From Rosa chinensis (taxonomy: Eukaryota; Streptophyta; Magnoliopsida; Rosales; Rosaceae), in assembly GCF_002994745.2 (NCBI RefSeq), contig NC_037089.1:21055641-21119640 (forward strand): DNA of 64,000 nucleotides. Direction: 5' to 3'. This document shows, one piece after another, positions 23,218-35,813 of the stretch (the first letter of the stretch is position 1; each line of letters starts with the position of its first letter). A program made the position numbers and the translations under genes. The notes below the pieces were generated by a model. It did no database searches and had not been told where the DNA came from. It saw nothing but the letters and a program-made list of their open reading frames with translations.

Positions 23218-24892
23218 GAGAAAAATGCACCATCAGTGTCTCAACTCTTGTGCACCGGTCAATTTGATACCCACACTCTCAATGGTATCAATGTGATACC
23301 TGAACCCATATTTTGCTATCGACGAGGTACTCCCGTCAGATTTTGCTGATGGCTCCGTTAAAAAAGTCACGTGCCAAGCACGTGGGCCAAAAAAAAAGGG
23401 CAAACATGTCTTTTTTCCTAAAATGCATCCTACTCGATCAAAACCTCCACTTTTCCTCCATTATCAGAATCATCCAAAGCAACCAAGTCTTCCAATACCT
23501 ATCTACACCAACAAATCGAAGACCTTTGCAAGCCCATCAGCAATGGCTCTTTGTTTCTTTGGCACCGGCCGACACAGCAACGTCTTCGACCCATTTTCCC
23601 TCGACATCTGGGACCCCTTCATAGGCTCTCTCATCAACTCCTCCTCCACTACCGGCGACACCTCCGCCTTCGCCCATACCTGAATCGACTGGAAAGAGAC
23701 CCCGGATGCCCATATCTTCAAGGCGGACCTCCCCAGACTGAAGGAGGAAGAAGTGAAGGTTGAGCTGGAGATGAATTCTAGGTTTAATGAACCCAGATGA
23801 ACAACGCATCCGTGGGACTCTTCTCCTCTTCCTTTCTTCTTCTTCTTTCTCTCTCTGAATCCACCGCATCTATTAGTTTCTGGACTCTGTTCTATCGATT
23901 TTTTGGATTTTAGATTTGGGTTGCTCGATCATTGTCCCATATTTGAAAAACACAATACCAATACTAATTCATAAACCTCAATCTGAAATTTGGGGTTCGG
24001 CATAAGCCACTGGCGAGGCACGTCGGGGACGCGGTGGAGGTTTCTACTGTAATCATGGCGATTTTGTTCATTTGTTTCTTGTGGAGAAGCAAGGCGGCGT
24101 CGATGGATTGTGTTGATTGCTAATTGTTTGGGCTTTGTGTCTCCCTGCAGCTGGCGATTTCTATGGCGATCTCTCTAAGGTATTTGATTGTGATTTGCTT
24201 TGTACCCTTTTGAAGGTTTGTGTGCAATTTGTTGGGTTTTGGTTGTGATTGGAGAACTAGGTTTTGGCAATTTGTTGGGTTTTGGTTGTGATTAGAGAAT
24301 TGGATTTTGGTTTAATGGAGCATGCTTTAGCAAAGTTTGAAACTTTGGATTGAGCTGAAATCGAAATCGCATTGAACATTTTGTATGCTTAAACTTAGAG
24401 CTGAGGTGCTGGAGGTGGGAGAGGCAGGAGTCACGGCGGTTCTGGAAAACGACGACGGAGGAGATGGTGGTGACAAAGTCGTTGACGGAAGGGAATTGAA
24501 TGGGAAGTTTGGTTGGATTTCTGCTCATTACATGTGGTCTCTTATATGTGTTTTCAATGCTTACCCATTCTCCCCATTAAATTAGATTTTCATTTTCATA
24601 GAAATTTGTGTGGTAAGAGTACAAACATAGAGGGAATGGTGATCATCCCCCATGGAAAATGGAGGGAAATCAAGGTCTGGTAGAGTCTGGGGTCATTTAA
24701 GTAATTTCATGGCATTTTTGGGGTCTAAGTGCTTGCCACGTCAGCTATCTAACCGAGCCGTCAACAAAATCTGACGGAAGTACCTCATTGATAGCAAAAT
24801 ATGGGTTCAGGTATCACATTGATACCATTGAGAGTGTGGATATCAAATTGGCCGGTGCACAAGAGTTGAGGCACTGATGGTGCAGTTTTCTC
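23218..24892. mobile_element. Pack-MULE: Mutator-like element with captured gene pieces
   Basis: The element is 1,675 bp with long terminal inverted repeats (about 23218-23375 and 24735-24892) that begin GAGAAAA.TGCACCATCAG. A perfect 9-bp target duplication TATTTTCTA lies at 23209-23217 and 24893-24901. Long inverted repeats and a 9-bp duplication are the marks of the Mutator superfamily. It has no transposase. The interior holds a class I small heat-shock protein fragment at 23543-23772 and other gene-like G/C-rich pieces at 24000-24530 of unknown origin. Confidence 0.9.
23543..23772 (+). pseudogene. captured class I small heat-shock protein (about 18 kDa) fragment
   Basis: From the ATG at 23543 the frame gives MALCFFGTGRHSNVFDPFSL and DIWDPFIG. 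After a stop codon (TGA where the family has Arg, CGA) it continues [17 protein letters not shown] and EEEVKVELE. This is the N-terminal arm plus the first strands of the alpha-crystallin domain of a cytosolic class I sHSP. The rest of the domain is missing, so no chaperone can be made. It lies entirely inside the Mutator-like element at 23218-24892. Confidence 0.88.
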
Positions 24893-24901
24893 TATTTTCT
24901 A

Positions 24902-27734
24902 TGAAAACGCTTCCATTTCTTTTTTCTTTCTTATGAGAATGCTTCCTATATTTTGTGATCCAGAAAAAATGCTTCCTATATTTTAATCAAGATATCAAAC
25001 AAGTCTTAAATCTAATTCAGCCATTGCTACTAATTTTAAAATATAAAAGTTTCGTAAGCATAACTTTTCAACCATCACATCCGGTAAAAACACGGATCTA
25101 AAAGTTTTAAAAAGAAAAAAAAAATTCTAGAAGGCATAAGAGTCTTGAGAGAGGTTTTCTCAATTAATAAAGTTTAAGTATATTGATATACTATTTGAAC
25201 CAATGAACTGAATGAAGATGAAAATGTGGTAAGAATATTTGATTTCTTAGGATTTGGGAAACAAACAAAAGCAATGGCAGGGACCGTGTGCGGGTAAAGT
25301 CGATGGGACTTGGTCTTTCTTACGAATCAATTCGATTATGGACTTGTAACTAGTTGCTGCTGTTTACGACGTCCTTGTCAGGCGCTTATCGTTCGATCAC
25401 TTTTAGAACAAGTAGTGGCCCAAAAAAAACAACCACGTCGAATCCTCGCATCTCCTCCCTTGAGAACTACTTGAGATTTAACACTTAACCAGGGTCCCAC
25501 ACTTAACCCTTTAAATAAAATAGATATTACCAGATAAAATTTATATTTCAGGCAGTCATGTGTTTACAATTTTAGTTAATATTATTGGTCTACATGACAA
25601 ATACTTGTTGTAGATCGGTCCCGTATTCACTTTTGCCTAGAAACATATGATTTTGAGTGTTTTGATCAATTGTCGAATAATTTTACGTTTTTATTTTTAT
25701 TTTTATATTTTTATGAATGATTTTAAGTTTAATTCTTACATTTATTTTGATATTAAAACGAGTGAATTTACAGATCAACGATGGTACCTAATACATGTTA
25801 ATGATGTTATACATCAATTTATATCAATTAACATCTACACCTACTATCAATTATATATTGCGGGATTAAACTTTGGCTTGATAGGAGATGTAAAATCAAT
25901 ATGGCTCGCGCCTTGTGGTCCATAAATCACCCTCACAATTATGATAGTAATCCATGCACATCATTGTTCCATGTACGATCTGCCTAGTGTGTATTATGTA
26001 TTGCATGTGTACAGCAAGTAAAAAGTGCCTGTCGGCTCTGTCTATATATAGCTGGCTAGGAAATGGAATGGACCATTCCAAGAGGGATTGAGAAAAAACC
26101 AGCAGCTGAAACTTCTTCGGTTTTGGCAGTGGTTTAGACTTTAGACTTTAGTTCACCACCAACTTTTGCTTAATTGGTGTGGTTGGATGTGAGTCTAGCT
26201 AGCACTCCTCTGTGGATAAATAGTGTTCATCTGTTCTCATTCTTTTTCAATTTTTTTTTAAAAAGAGGGGAAATTGGTTACTACTTTTGGAAGCACGTCC
26301 TGTGGCTTACTGGCTTGTAACAGAGTCTTTGATTATTCTGGATTTGGTTTATCGTGAAATATCTTTCGTGAATCACGATGAAATATTAATCGGAATTGGA
26401 TCCTCATGATAAAAAACAATGGCGTCTGATATTCGACTGATCTGCATGCACCTTTACTGTTTAGGGCTTTTAGGCTTTGGTTGTTGAAATTATACCTAAA
26501 TAGAGTTATGAAGAAAAATTATACAGTCCCTGTAACTCCTGTCTTTGTTATGATTTTGGGTTATATTATAATATTTTAGAGCATTACGGTCGTGTTCATT
26601 TCGGAGAAGTTATACGATACATATCAAGTAGACTTAGTTAGATAAAGAGGTAAGTTAATTAGTTTGATATCAAAGTACAACATAATTCCAATATTGTAAA
26701 AATCATGAGTTCGATTCTCACTGACATATGTAAGAGTAGGGTGACTAAGTTTTTTTTTTTTTTTCTTCTTTTTCTTTTAAGTTCAGTACTCTCAACTAGT
26801 CTACCAATGCATGGAGTCCGTCTATCTCTTAATCAAATTAGTATACTTAATGTATTGTAGGTAATTAAACCCATTCATTGATGATTCAAATTTACAAAGA
26901 AGTGTTGTGCACTGTTATTATTGTAAGAAAATGTTCATGATAATGTGAACAGTTTTCTATTTTCAACTTAGACGACTTTAGTTGAATCACATCATGATGA
27001 GAGACCTTCTCGGAAGCTATGGGAACAACTTTCTTCCTTATTGCTTGCTACTTTTTCTTGACACAATATTGTGCTTAGACAGACTCAAGAAGAAAATAAA
27101 CCTGCATACATGGCTCCATATCAGAATCCATTAATTTTGTTAATGGGTTTGATGTTATCTACGGGCAGAAGAATCAAACCCAAGTTTTGATTTGTATCCG
27201 TTTTTATTGAATATATATTTGCTAATTTGATTGTGCAGTTGTCAATCTGAAGAGTGACGCTTCTTTTCTAAGTTTTAGACCCTACGGTTTCTACATGAAT
27301 TTTCTTTGGTTGGTAGCAAGTTAAGAAAAGGGAGATGGGAATTTATATGTACCTCTCATTGTCAATGCTTTCTTTTGCACAGACGATAATGTTGGAATCA
27401 ACCTATATGAAGGTTTAAAAATGAAGGCGATTCACCTCGCTCAATGTTCTTTAAATTAATAAATGATAATTTATTTAGGGGTTGAAGAAATTAGCCGATG
27501 AAATTTCTCAAAATAATCAAGGTAAGGAAAATGATAAAATATATAAAACTTCGTCCAACAAAAAAATTGCATATGTACTAGTATTTAAAATCACCAAGTC
27601 AAAGTTTAGAAAGTATCAGTATATGTCAAATTCAGCATTAGGATGACAACTACAAGTATTCACCTTGTAAATTTGTGTATAGAAAAATATATTTCATTAT
27701 CACATCCTTTGATTGCAAGTTTTGAAGAGATGGT
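24902..27734. other. AT-rich intergenic DNA
   Basis: No gene could be supported. A tRNA-like B box (GAGTTCGATTCTCAC, near 26705) followed by a T-rich tract at 26750-26780 suggests a decayed SINE. A TATATATA motif near 26042 has no recognisable gene after it. Confidence 0.4.
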
Positions 27735-27917
27735 TTAGGATTTGGAATAATTATGAAATTGAGTAATTGCATCTTCACATGAAGTGGAGCCATAATCAAA
27801 TACCAGGAGATCATCCATTAAATCATATGAAGAGGAACCATAATCAGCTATTGCAATTGTCACATTGACATCTTTATCATCTTTATGGATCCTAACCAAA
27901 TCAAGGTTATACACAAA
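27735..27917 (-). pseudogene. possible F-box protein C-terminal relic
   Basis: On the minus strand an open stretch reads VYNLDLVRIHKDDKDVNVTI and ends at a TAA at 27735-27737. The start resembles the C-terminal part of the nearby F-box proteins (CNLELIRFHHDEEKLDNV in the gene at 32864-34111). No ATG or upstream domain is visible. The match is by eye only and could be chance. Confidence 0.3.
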
Positions 27918-30900
27918 TTAGTGACATACTTTTTTTGGGTAAAAAATTAGTGATCAAAAATTATTTAATGGATTTGGCCAATAGGGCTTGCAGTTTTGGA
28001 ATCTCATGTATACACATTTTTAACACTATTTGGGAAAGTATGGAAACAAAGATGGGAAATCCCATTTGATTGGCTTTCATGACGTAAACTTAGAAATTGG
28101 AATTGACACATCCACATGAAAGCACCATGAAAACCATAAAACTGAAGATTGTGAGTGTAACTTCCAATGAAATTGTCTGGTGATGTTTGGTTTGATTGGA
28201 AATGGCTCTTAAATTTGGACGAGAAAAATGGTAACCACTAACCAGGGGAGGGAATATGTGGTAGAGGCTCAAACTCATGAGTTAATGCCTGTGCTTTGTT
28301 TTTTTTACCAAATGATGATTGTTTTTCTTTATGCGTGACACTGATGGGTCAAATTATAGAGGAATGGAATCAATCCATAGTGTGAAACTGTGAATGTGGA
28401 GGGCATGGCCTTGATTTGTCTGATTTGGGGGGAGGTGGCTACTGTTAATTTCTTGGAGGGATAAATAAAACAGAGGAGAAAGACTTGCGTGGGGCACCCG
28501 CACCCCTAAGTGGTGCGGCCTACCAATTATTGTCTAGCAAGAGGGTCTTTTGGGTATTGTACATTTAGGAAGTAGAGGCAGTTTCGGAAAAGAGGAAAAA
28601 TTTTATTTCTTCTGATTGGGTGGCCCTAAAGTCAAGCGGTGGGTAAACCCCTACCTAAGAATTTCTCAAGACAGAGATGATGGTGATGATGGGGAAGTTC
28701 CAAGCTTGAAGGAGAATGGACTGTATTCAGTGACAAAAGCTCAACAATATTGGGCCATAAAACTATGTAATATAAATGGAAATATCACTTGAGCTGTGGC
28801 CAGAACATTTTGTCTCGTCTCTTTACCACAATGAACGATTTTTAATTATTATTATTATTATTTATTATTTTATGTTTTTATGTTCAATCTGATATTGGTT
28901 ATTGTAGAGGTATCAAGTAGTATTTTTCTTGTTTGTAATAGAAAAACAAAAAGGATTTTTTTTTAAGAGGCACGAAATTTTCTGCTACAAAGAGTAGGAT
29001 TCATCAAATTTATTTATTGATCGGTGCCAAATGTGTTGGGTTGTCCAAGGGGTTTACCGAAGCGACCAGACCTTATTTAATAGATTTTTCTGAAGTGTCT
29101 CCAAAAATTCACTTCTACCCAGCTTTTGCAAATTCGAATTGAAATGTGATTTGAAGAAAAATGAAAAACTGACATCTTATTTGAAGAATCCAATTTGGTA
29201 AAAAATTTAATTTGATTTAAGTTTGAATTTGAGTATAGTCTAAAGCATAGGTGTCCAAGTACATAGCATGTGTTTTGGTGCTTGTAGCGGCTCCGGATAC
29301 TCTTAAATGGTGCTAAACAAATTTAATGAATGAAATAGTATCCATTTTCATAGTCCAATTATTTGTGGAGATCAGATTCAGGGTACAGTCTGAATTCATT
29401 GGCAAATTCAATTGCAGATAAAATCAAGCACAATTGACAAATGAGTTTGTCCACAATTATAGCTAAATTATTTCCAAATAATGAATGAATGAAAATGTTC
29501 TCTCTTGCCAAAAGAATATATGATCGCATATCAGAGTCTAGAAAGTGGACTTTCTGCAATTGAAATTGATATACATGTCTATTTAGGGCCCTGTTGGTTT
29601 GAGTAAGAGTTGGAGTTTGTGGATTATTGTTTTGGGTATGAAACTTCTTGATTCGTGGACCCATATTTTGTTCATGTACTCTCAATTCTCATTTTTGGAG
29701 TCTTCGGTTTGTTCAAATGTCATGGCCTCTTGATGTTACATCGGTTTTACTTGGCATATCAATTGCCACCACCATTCAGAACTGAATCTCCAATTAGAAG
29801 AAGAAAAAAAAGTTTAAAAACTGAGTTTCCAAAGAAAACAAATGGCAGAAGAATGAAGAAGACCAAACTTTATGTCATACGATGTTCATAAACCCAGAAC
29901 GATTTGTTTATTTTTTTTTTCTCTTTTTGTTGGATATAAAAGCCTACAAATTAGAAATAAATTTGATTTTTGGAAGCTGGGTATATCACCTTCCCACTAC
30001 TTCACGGTGTTCTTGCTTCACTACAGAAGACTATGGCAAAATAAAATACATGAATAGAACACATCGATCAATCCCAAAGCTTCCATATATGTTATTCAAA
30101 GTTTCAAACCAACCAGAAGATGAGTCACCAAGAGCAAGCTTGATATAATTATTAAATTATCATAACAATTGCCCATGATTCGCACATAATAACATATAAT
30201 CCCTACAAAATAAAAGCAGAGCATTAACATACACTTTCAGAACTCACAATGACCTGTCAATCCATAATATCAATCACCAACTAGGAAGAAGTGTATTGAA
30301 TCCTTCTAGTTTTGTGGCAATGAAGTACACTGAGATACAAAAGAGCAAATGCTTAAGGAAATGGGAATTCCATTGAATTAACCGACGTGTATATTTCCAG
30401 GTGTTCCAATTCTAAAGCACACAATAAGACATAGTTAGGAGAACTTCAAAAAGGATCTTTAACATTTAAATATAAAACATGGTTTTTGCTTTCCTTATGC
30501 GGTTTATAGCAAACAAGAACAAACGATTAAGCCTGTGAGAATATCAAAGTCCAGCAATGCTTTACCAGCTTACCCTCCAACTTCGTGGTTAAGGCTTGGA
30601 GAGGCATTGCAACTTGTATAGAAATGCTGGTATGGTGGTAACTGCTAACTATGTCAAGTACGGTAATGCTTTAATTAAGGGTAAGACAATAGAGATTCCA
30701 TCACTCTTACACAAACATATTCCAAAGCCATTGCACATGCACATCTTTCTACTATTAAGAAATTGATGTTGGCTTTCTATTTGGTTTACAGCATTTACAA
30801 ACACTTTCAGGTAACTACTCTTTACTGGCCTTCATGGAAAGCAGAGTTTAAGTGGATTTGTGGCCACCTGAGTGAAAAACTGAAATTTATAATAGCAAAT

Positions 30901-32863
30901 AGTTTATAGAGAAGAAATTTTTATATGTCACTCAGAATAGTAACTACTGTGAACTGAAACAATTCCAATAGCTTCATTGGCACACGTATGGGATCAAAAC
31001 TGTGAGTATGAGTGTCCAGGCAGGAAATCAAATGCAGAATGAAAAACAGATAGTAATGAAGAAACAATAATTGAAGAAAAATGTGAAGATGAACACTATT
31101 CAGTATCACAAAGGTAAAACCATCCTGAATTTTTGATTGTATAATATTTCTTAAGAGTCTAAGAGGAACAGTAACACTTAATCCCATGCTGACCAAGATA
31201 TAGGTACGTGGGATTCAGTTATCTATTTTAGAACCAGAAAGATTCAGTTATCTATTTTAGAACCAGAAAGAGAACATACCGATTCATTGTAAAGCTTAGG
31301 CAGCAATAACAGCTGAACCAAATGAGAGAAGTAACCAACCAGAAACAGAATATTTGATAGGATATCACCGCATAATAAAGCAAGATACATATCATTTCCA
31401 TAGATGAGTGACAGATATCAATAGACAAAACAGCAGAGTTCAAGATATATATTAGCCTCCAGAAATGATACATTATATAGGAAAATGACAATATCAGTAA
31501 ATGGAGTCTTGCAACCTAAGAGTGCACTCACTTCAACTGATCCACACAATTGTTCCGTACACCTACAAAATCAAACCAAAGAATAGAACACTTTCAGAAC
31601 ATTCACAGACCTATCAAATCAATGACCAACAAGCAAGAAGAGTCTTCCCTCCAATTTAATCGGAAGCTCAAGTGCCAGGATACAAAAAAAAACAACAGTT
31701 CAGAATATTGGGAATCAAAATCTCGAATGGCCCAGACTTTAAGAACTGTTTGTGAAATTTACTCTATATACTATATTAATAATTTTTATTGAAAACAAGT
31801 GTTAAGCAGATGTGCAGATTCTTCGTCTATATGATGACTAAATTCGTGCCGTTTGTCTTCTCAAAAAAAGAAAAAAAAGATTCGTGCTGTTTCGTTAGAA
31901 TAGAAGATGATAACTTACCCAAGCAAATTATCGATGCAATTACGAGATACAAAGCATAAGAACTATAGCAGAACCAACTGAGAAGTAATAAAACCAGAAC
32001 CAGATCTTGAATCCACAAATTTACCAGTCATTGTATTTAACTATCTTTAGCTGGACATTTCAAAAGCAAAAGCAATCACTTAATATCATATTCTTTGAAA
32101 TAACAAAACCAGTTTTTCATCCATCCTTGTTTGATAAGTTCGTGGATAGTATATCACCACTAACAAATGATAATTCGGCAATAAAACTAAGAATCATATT
32201 CCACGGCCATTGCCACTTCTTGTTGATAAGACAAAAACAAGCAGGGCACTGTCCGTTATGCAATTTTGGAACTTGATTCAATCTAGCTAGTTTGAGGAAC
32301 AGGCGACGCAAAGTTTCCATGATTGAGTTCCAAGGGTACATAACAATTTTTCCGATTCACTTTTCAGCTGAATAAGAGTAAGAAAATATGCTAATCTATC
32401 CTACGGCTTATCCGCTAATGTGAATTATTGGGATATAGTGGGATACATATAATAGGAGGGTAATATGAGTAAAGTGAATTGAAACAATTGAAAGAGACAT
32501 TGTATCATAACACCAGATGATTATACTCTAAGAGGAATAAGCAAAATAGAGATCGACTTGTAAATTTGCATTACATTAACATAGATAACCAACGCTTAGT
32601 CTCTCATATAGTGGGATCCCTCACATAACCAAGGCATTGAAATAATCCCTTAAAACTGAAATGTGAAAGCATGTAAAAGCAAATCGTTTTATTTTTTTCA
32701 TTAGTAAAGATCAGGATGGACCAGTCCACAACTATGTTAGAGATTCAAAGACATTGAGTAATCAATAACCTTTTCAGACAATAGGAAGAAAAATAACAAA
32801 CTACTTTACAAGGCAGAATAGCCAAAGTGCACAAACCTGCTAGCACATGAAAGCAGAGAGAAA
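27918..32863. other. intergenic DNA, partly duplicated F-box 3' flank
   Basis: No coding gene could be supported. Several stretches repeat in the 3' flanks of other F-box copies. The segment near 31460-31660 (GGAAAATGACAATATCA, then AATCAAACCAA and GACCAA..AAG) recurs at about 36160-36400, and more weakly at 30200-30300, 42160-42320 and 49180-49320. The segment at about 32315-32400 (GTTCCAAGGGTACATAAC, then TTTTCAGCTGA) recurs at about 39715-39790. These are probably relics of the duplicated unit. A short candidate element at 28480-28680 was not resolved. Confidence 0.5.
31212..31269. repeat. 29-bp tandem duplication
   Basis: Two identical adjacent copies begin GATTCAGTTATCTATTTTAG, at 31212 and 31241. 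It is a local, recent duplication in the F-box 3' flank. Confidence 0.9.
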
Positions 32864-34111
32864 TTAATTACTCCTCTTCAATACTTCTGCTTCTGTTGGG
32901 TTTTGAGTCTTTTTTCGATCACCACCCTCAGCCCTAGAATCAGGAAGCCAAAGCAGCGTCTCATCATAATCTATCATTTCACAGAGACCCATCTTAAGCG
33001 TATATCGATCACTACTACAAACCGCAACATTGTCAAGCTTCTCTTCATCATGATGAAACCTGATCAACTCCAGATTGCAACGTTTGTATGTCGACATAAC
33101 TATCATTGTTTCTGTGCAGCAGATTGGTAGGCTAAGGTTAACATCGTCCATCTCAAACCTAAACAGCTTGGTCCAAGAATCACAAACACCATACTCCATC
33201 ATGACCCATAATTGAACATGCAGACTACGATGCCCGGCTCCCCATCTCTGCCTCTTAAAACTCGACACACACAGGCACCCTCCAAAAACAATCCCTATGT
33301 CACTGAAAAAACAATCCCTATCTGAACTCGTCTCCCCCAAAAGAGGCAGCGGCATTTGCCGAAACTCTTCTTTGGCTAAATCAAAAGCAGCGATGGTGTT
33401 TCCGGGAGTGTCCAGCTCTGGCTCACGCAGTTTTTGGAGCCAATGGAGCGCCTCATTAGTAAAAGTCCCCCTCGTTTTACTCATATAGGCCGATGAGGAA
33501 AAGTGGGGAGGGCATTCAATCCTTCTCCAAGAGCCAGCTCTGGATGAAAAGATCTCTAGAGGCATGGTTGAATTCATAATGTGAGCGGCCACAACAACTT
33601 TGTAGTCGTCAGTGGCAGAAACATAGCCAAAACCACAGTGGTGGAGACATATAATGGTTTTTGATAAGTCCAAGTCTGTATTAGTCGAGGCAAAACCTGG
33701 GTTGGGCAATTTGCGGCACAGCCCAGTGGAGGGGTTCCAGATATAAAAGCCATCATGAACATTGACTGCAACAAACACCATACCATTGCATGAGCCCAGT
33801 ATGTTGACGGCGTGGGCCGGTTGCTTGAATGGGCAGGCGAGCTTTCGGACAGAAGAATCGTCCCCAAACGACGAGTTTTCCAAGTTTAGGGATTCGAATT
33901 GAGAAGAGGTGGCGAGCAAGAGTTTTTTCAGCTTGAAGTACGATTTGGCGAACTGGGGATTTGAGACGACAAGGGACCTCCATCGCTTAGAAGCGCAGCT
34001 GAATTGGATTAATAGTTTAAGGGATAACCTATCGAATATTTGCATCAAAATTTCTATGGGGAGGTCTTCCATCGTCGTTGGCGTTGCCTTTGGAGAAGCC
34101 ATAACCACCAT
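32864..34111 (-). CDS. F-box protein with F-box-associated interaction domain
   Basis: This is a single-exon 415-residue protein. The F-box is at residues 14-59 (MEDLPIEILMQIFDRLSL.. through KRWRSLVVSNPQFAKSYF) and binds SKP1 in SCF ubiquitin ligases. The rest matches the F-box-associated (FBA/TIGR01640-type) substrate-binding region, with LGSCNGMVFVA, YIWNPSTGLCRKLPNPGF and the diagnostic GFGYVSATDDYKVVV. The substrate is unknown. Alternative starts are Met4 and Met14; the F-box begins at Met14, so all would keep it. The tail after DSRAEGG is longer than in the gene at 40138-41325. It is the first intact member of a minus-strand array whose other members lie at 40138, 45248, 48506 and 49834. 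Confidence 0.93.
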   Translation of the reverse strand: MVVMASPKATPTTMEDLPIEILMQIFDRLSLKLLIQFSCASKRWRSLVVSNPQFAKSYFKLKKLLLATSSQFESLNLENSSFGDDSSVRKLACPFKQPAHAVNILGSCNGMVFVAVNVHDGFYIWNPSTGLCRKLPNPGFASTNTDLDLSKTIICLHHCGFGYVSATDDYKVVVAAHIMNSTMPLEIFSSRAGSWRRIECPPHFSSSAYMSKTRGTFTNEALHWLQKLREPELDTPGNTIAAFDLAKEEFRQMPLPLLGETSSDRDCFFSDIGIVFGGCLCVSSFKRQRWGAGHRSLHVQLWVMMEYGVCDSWTKLFRFEMDDVNLSLPICCTETMIVMSTYKRCNLELIRFHHDEEKLDNVAVCSSDRYTLKMGLCEMIDYDETLLWLPDSRAEGGDRKKTQNPTEAEVLKRSN

Positions 34112-34226
34112 CTGAACTGAACTGATCTGATCTGAACTAGGGTTTTAAATTGTGAGAGGAACCAAGACTTTTTTATTCTTTTAGCAATTCGAGATTCGTA
34201 ATAGGAAAACAAATCCTTGAATCAAA

Positions 34227-34300
34227 GGTTTCGTGGTGTAGTTGGTTATCACGTCAGTCTAACACACTGAAGGTCTCCGGTTCGAACCCGGGCGAAGCCA
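34227..34300 (+). tRNA. tRNA-Val (anticodon AAC)
   Basis: The 74-nt sequence folds as a cloverleaf. The acceptor stem GGTTTCG/CGAAGCC is complete with one G-U pair. The anticodon stem TCAGT/ACTGA holds the loop CTAACAC, with anticodon AAC at 34261-34263. The T arm TCCGG-TTCGAAC-CCGGG is complete and the discriminator is A. Internal A box (TGGTGTAGTTGG) and B box (GGTTCGAACCC) for RNA polymerase III are intact, and a T6 run follows about 36 nt downstream. CCA is not encoded, as in eukaryotes. It lies 115 bp upstream of the divergent F-box gene. Confidence 0.97.
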
Positions 34301-34710
34301 TTTAATGTTTATACCCATGGATGTTCCTCTTCTTCTATTTTTTGGTCAAAATGTATTTTCTCATTCAAGTCAATCTCCTAAATGAAGTCAAACTATTATC
34401 CTCAGGTAAACTTCGAGATCTTGGGATTTATCTCGAAAACATTTTAGTGTCCACTGAGATCGAATGTTTGTATGTTGTACTCATATTAGGATTAGGACTT
34501 CATCTTGAGCATGCAAGGACAGGTGCTAGTCAATTACAAGATTAGTCAGGCATACTTTGCTCTCCATCTTGTAAAGTTTTTAGCAACAATGCGAGTAATA
34601 TATAACAACAATTAATGACTGATAGTTTTCTCTCTAACTATTCTTTGCCTATCTTCAACATCTAGAATCTTAGCTATAATTTTGGCAACTCACCATCCCA
34701 TTACTCTTTT

Positions 34711-34907
34711 AAGTATTCCATTTTACCCTCAACCCACACCTCATTCACCATACATGCAACTCAGGCATCCAGCCTCATCGGGGCGAAAAGATCTTCGATC
34801 AGACAGCTTGACCAGTGGATTGGTCAGATCATTTGGTAGGAAAATGACTTGTGTATGAAACACGATAAATTAACTTGATGATGATGAGACACAAGAGCAT
34901 CTAAAAA
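34711..34907. repeat. 197-bp direct repeat, left copy
   Basis: It begins AAGTATTCCATTTTACCCTC and ends GAGCATCTAAAAA. It is about 96% identical to 35617-35813 (I count some eight differences). The two copies flank an insertion of about 709 bp that ends in an A run. Confidence 0.9.
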
Positions 34908-35616
34908 ATTGAGGCAGCTGTGGTGGTTTTGGGCTCTCAAGCTGGTGGGCATGGCGGCGGCAAGGTAAGGTGATTTTTTCACCGTTTTCTTGGTGATAGA
35001 ATTGATGTGGCTTGCCGCATGGTATCATCGACTTGGGGTGCTCGAAGACATGGATGAGGTGGTGGCCTGCCGGCTAGGTACCTGATGACAAGGAAGAGGA
35101 GTACTGTGGCAACGTTTCTCTATTTTTGTTTAGAGTTTTGGTTAGGTCGGTTAGAGTCTTGTTTTCAGTTAGGTTGGTGGCTAGGTTCTTTTGGTCAATA
35201 GTACATTGGTCCCTCCTTTGTTGAGTGACGGTTGGGTCAAATTGATGTGCCATGGAGGTGGTGTATTTCCTGGGAACGAGTTGTTTTATTTTCGATTTTA
35301 TCTTATGATCAATGTGCTGACAAGTGATCCTTGCACTTGGTCTGGCTTCATTGGGATGCGGTGTGGAAGAGGGCGTTGGTTGTTATGGCGGTTGTCTATG
35401 AGGTGTTATCGATATTCTCGGGATTATCTGTAGCCAATGAGGTTGGGCGACATAGTTGTTAGGGGTTGGGCTCTTTTGGCTCTCATGGAAGTCATTTTTG
35501 ATGACTGACCGGTAACTGGTTTGAGGAGAGTGGGGAATTCATGTCCACCACCAGTCATTCCCATATGTAATCTTTGGTTATGTTCAATAAAGGTCTCTTA
35601 TTCTCAACAAAAAAAA
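34908..35616 (+). mobile_element. LINE-like poly-A retroposon fragment
   Basis: The segment is G/T-rich and ends CAATAAAGGTCTCTTATTCTC followed by A-rich sequence, like the 3' end of a plant L1-type LINE. It contains no reverse transcriptase. It lies exactly between the two 197-bp direct repeats, which behave like an unusually long target-site duplication. The family assignment is by look only. Confidence 0.5.
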
Positions 35617-35813
35617 AAGTATTCCATTTTACCCTCAACCCACACCTCATTCACCATACATGCAACTCAGGCATCCAGCCTCATCGCGGCGAGAAGATCT
35701 TCGATCAGATAGCTTGACCATTGGATTGGTCAGATCATCTGGTAGGAAAATGATTTGTGTATGAAACACGATAAATTAACTTGATGATGATGAGATACAA
35801 GAGCATCTAAAAA
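35617..35813. repeat. 197-bp direct repeat, right copy
   Basis: Second copy of 34711-34907, immediately after the A run of the LINE-like insertion. Confidence 0.9.

Noticed and set aside
23543..23772. Small heat-shock protein gene as a functional gene
   Set aside because: It lacks most of the alpha-crystallin domain, has an in-frame stop and lies wholly inside a Mutator-like element.
26030..26200. Possible noncoding RNA gene after a TATATATA motif
   Set aside because: I could not find a stable hairpin, a tRNA or snRNA signature, or conserved boxes; AT-rich DNA gives such motifs by chance.
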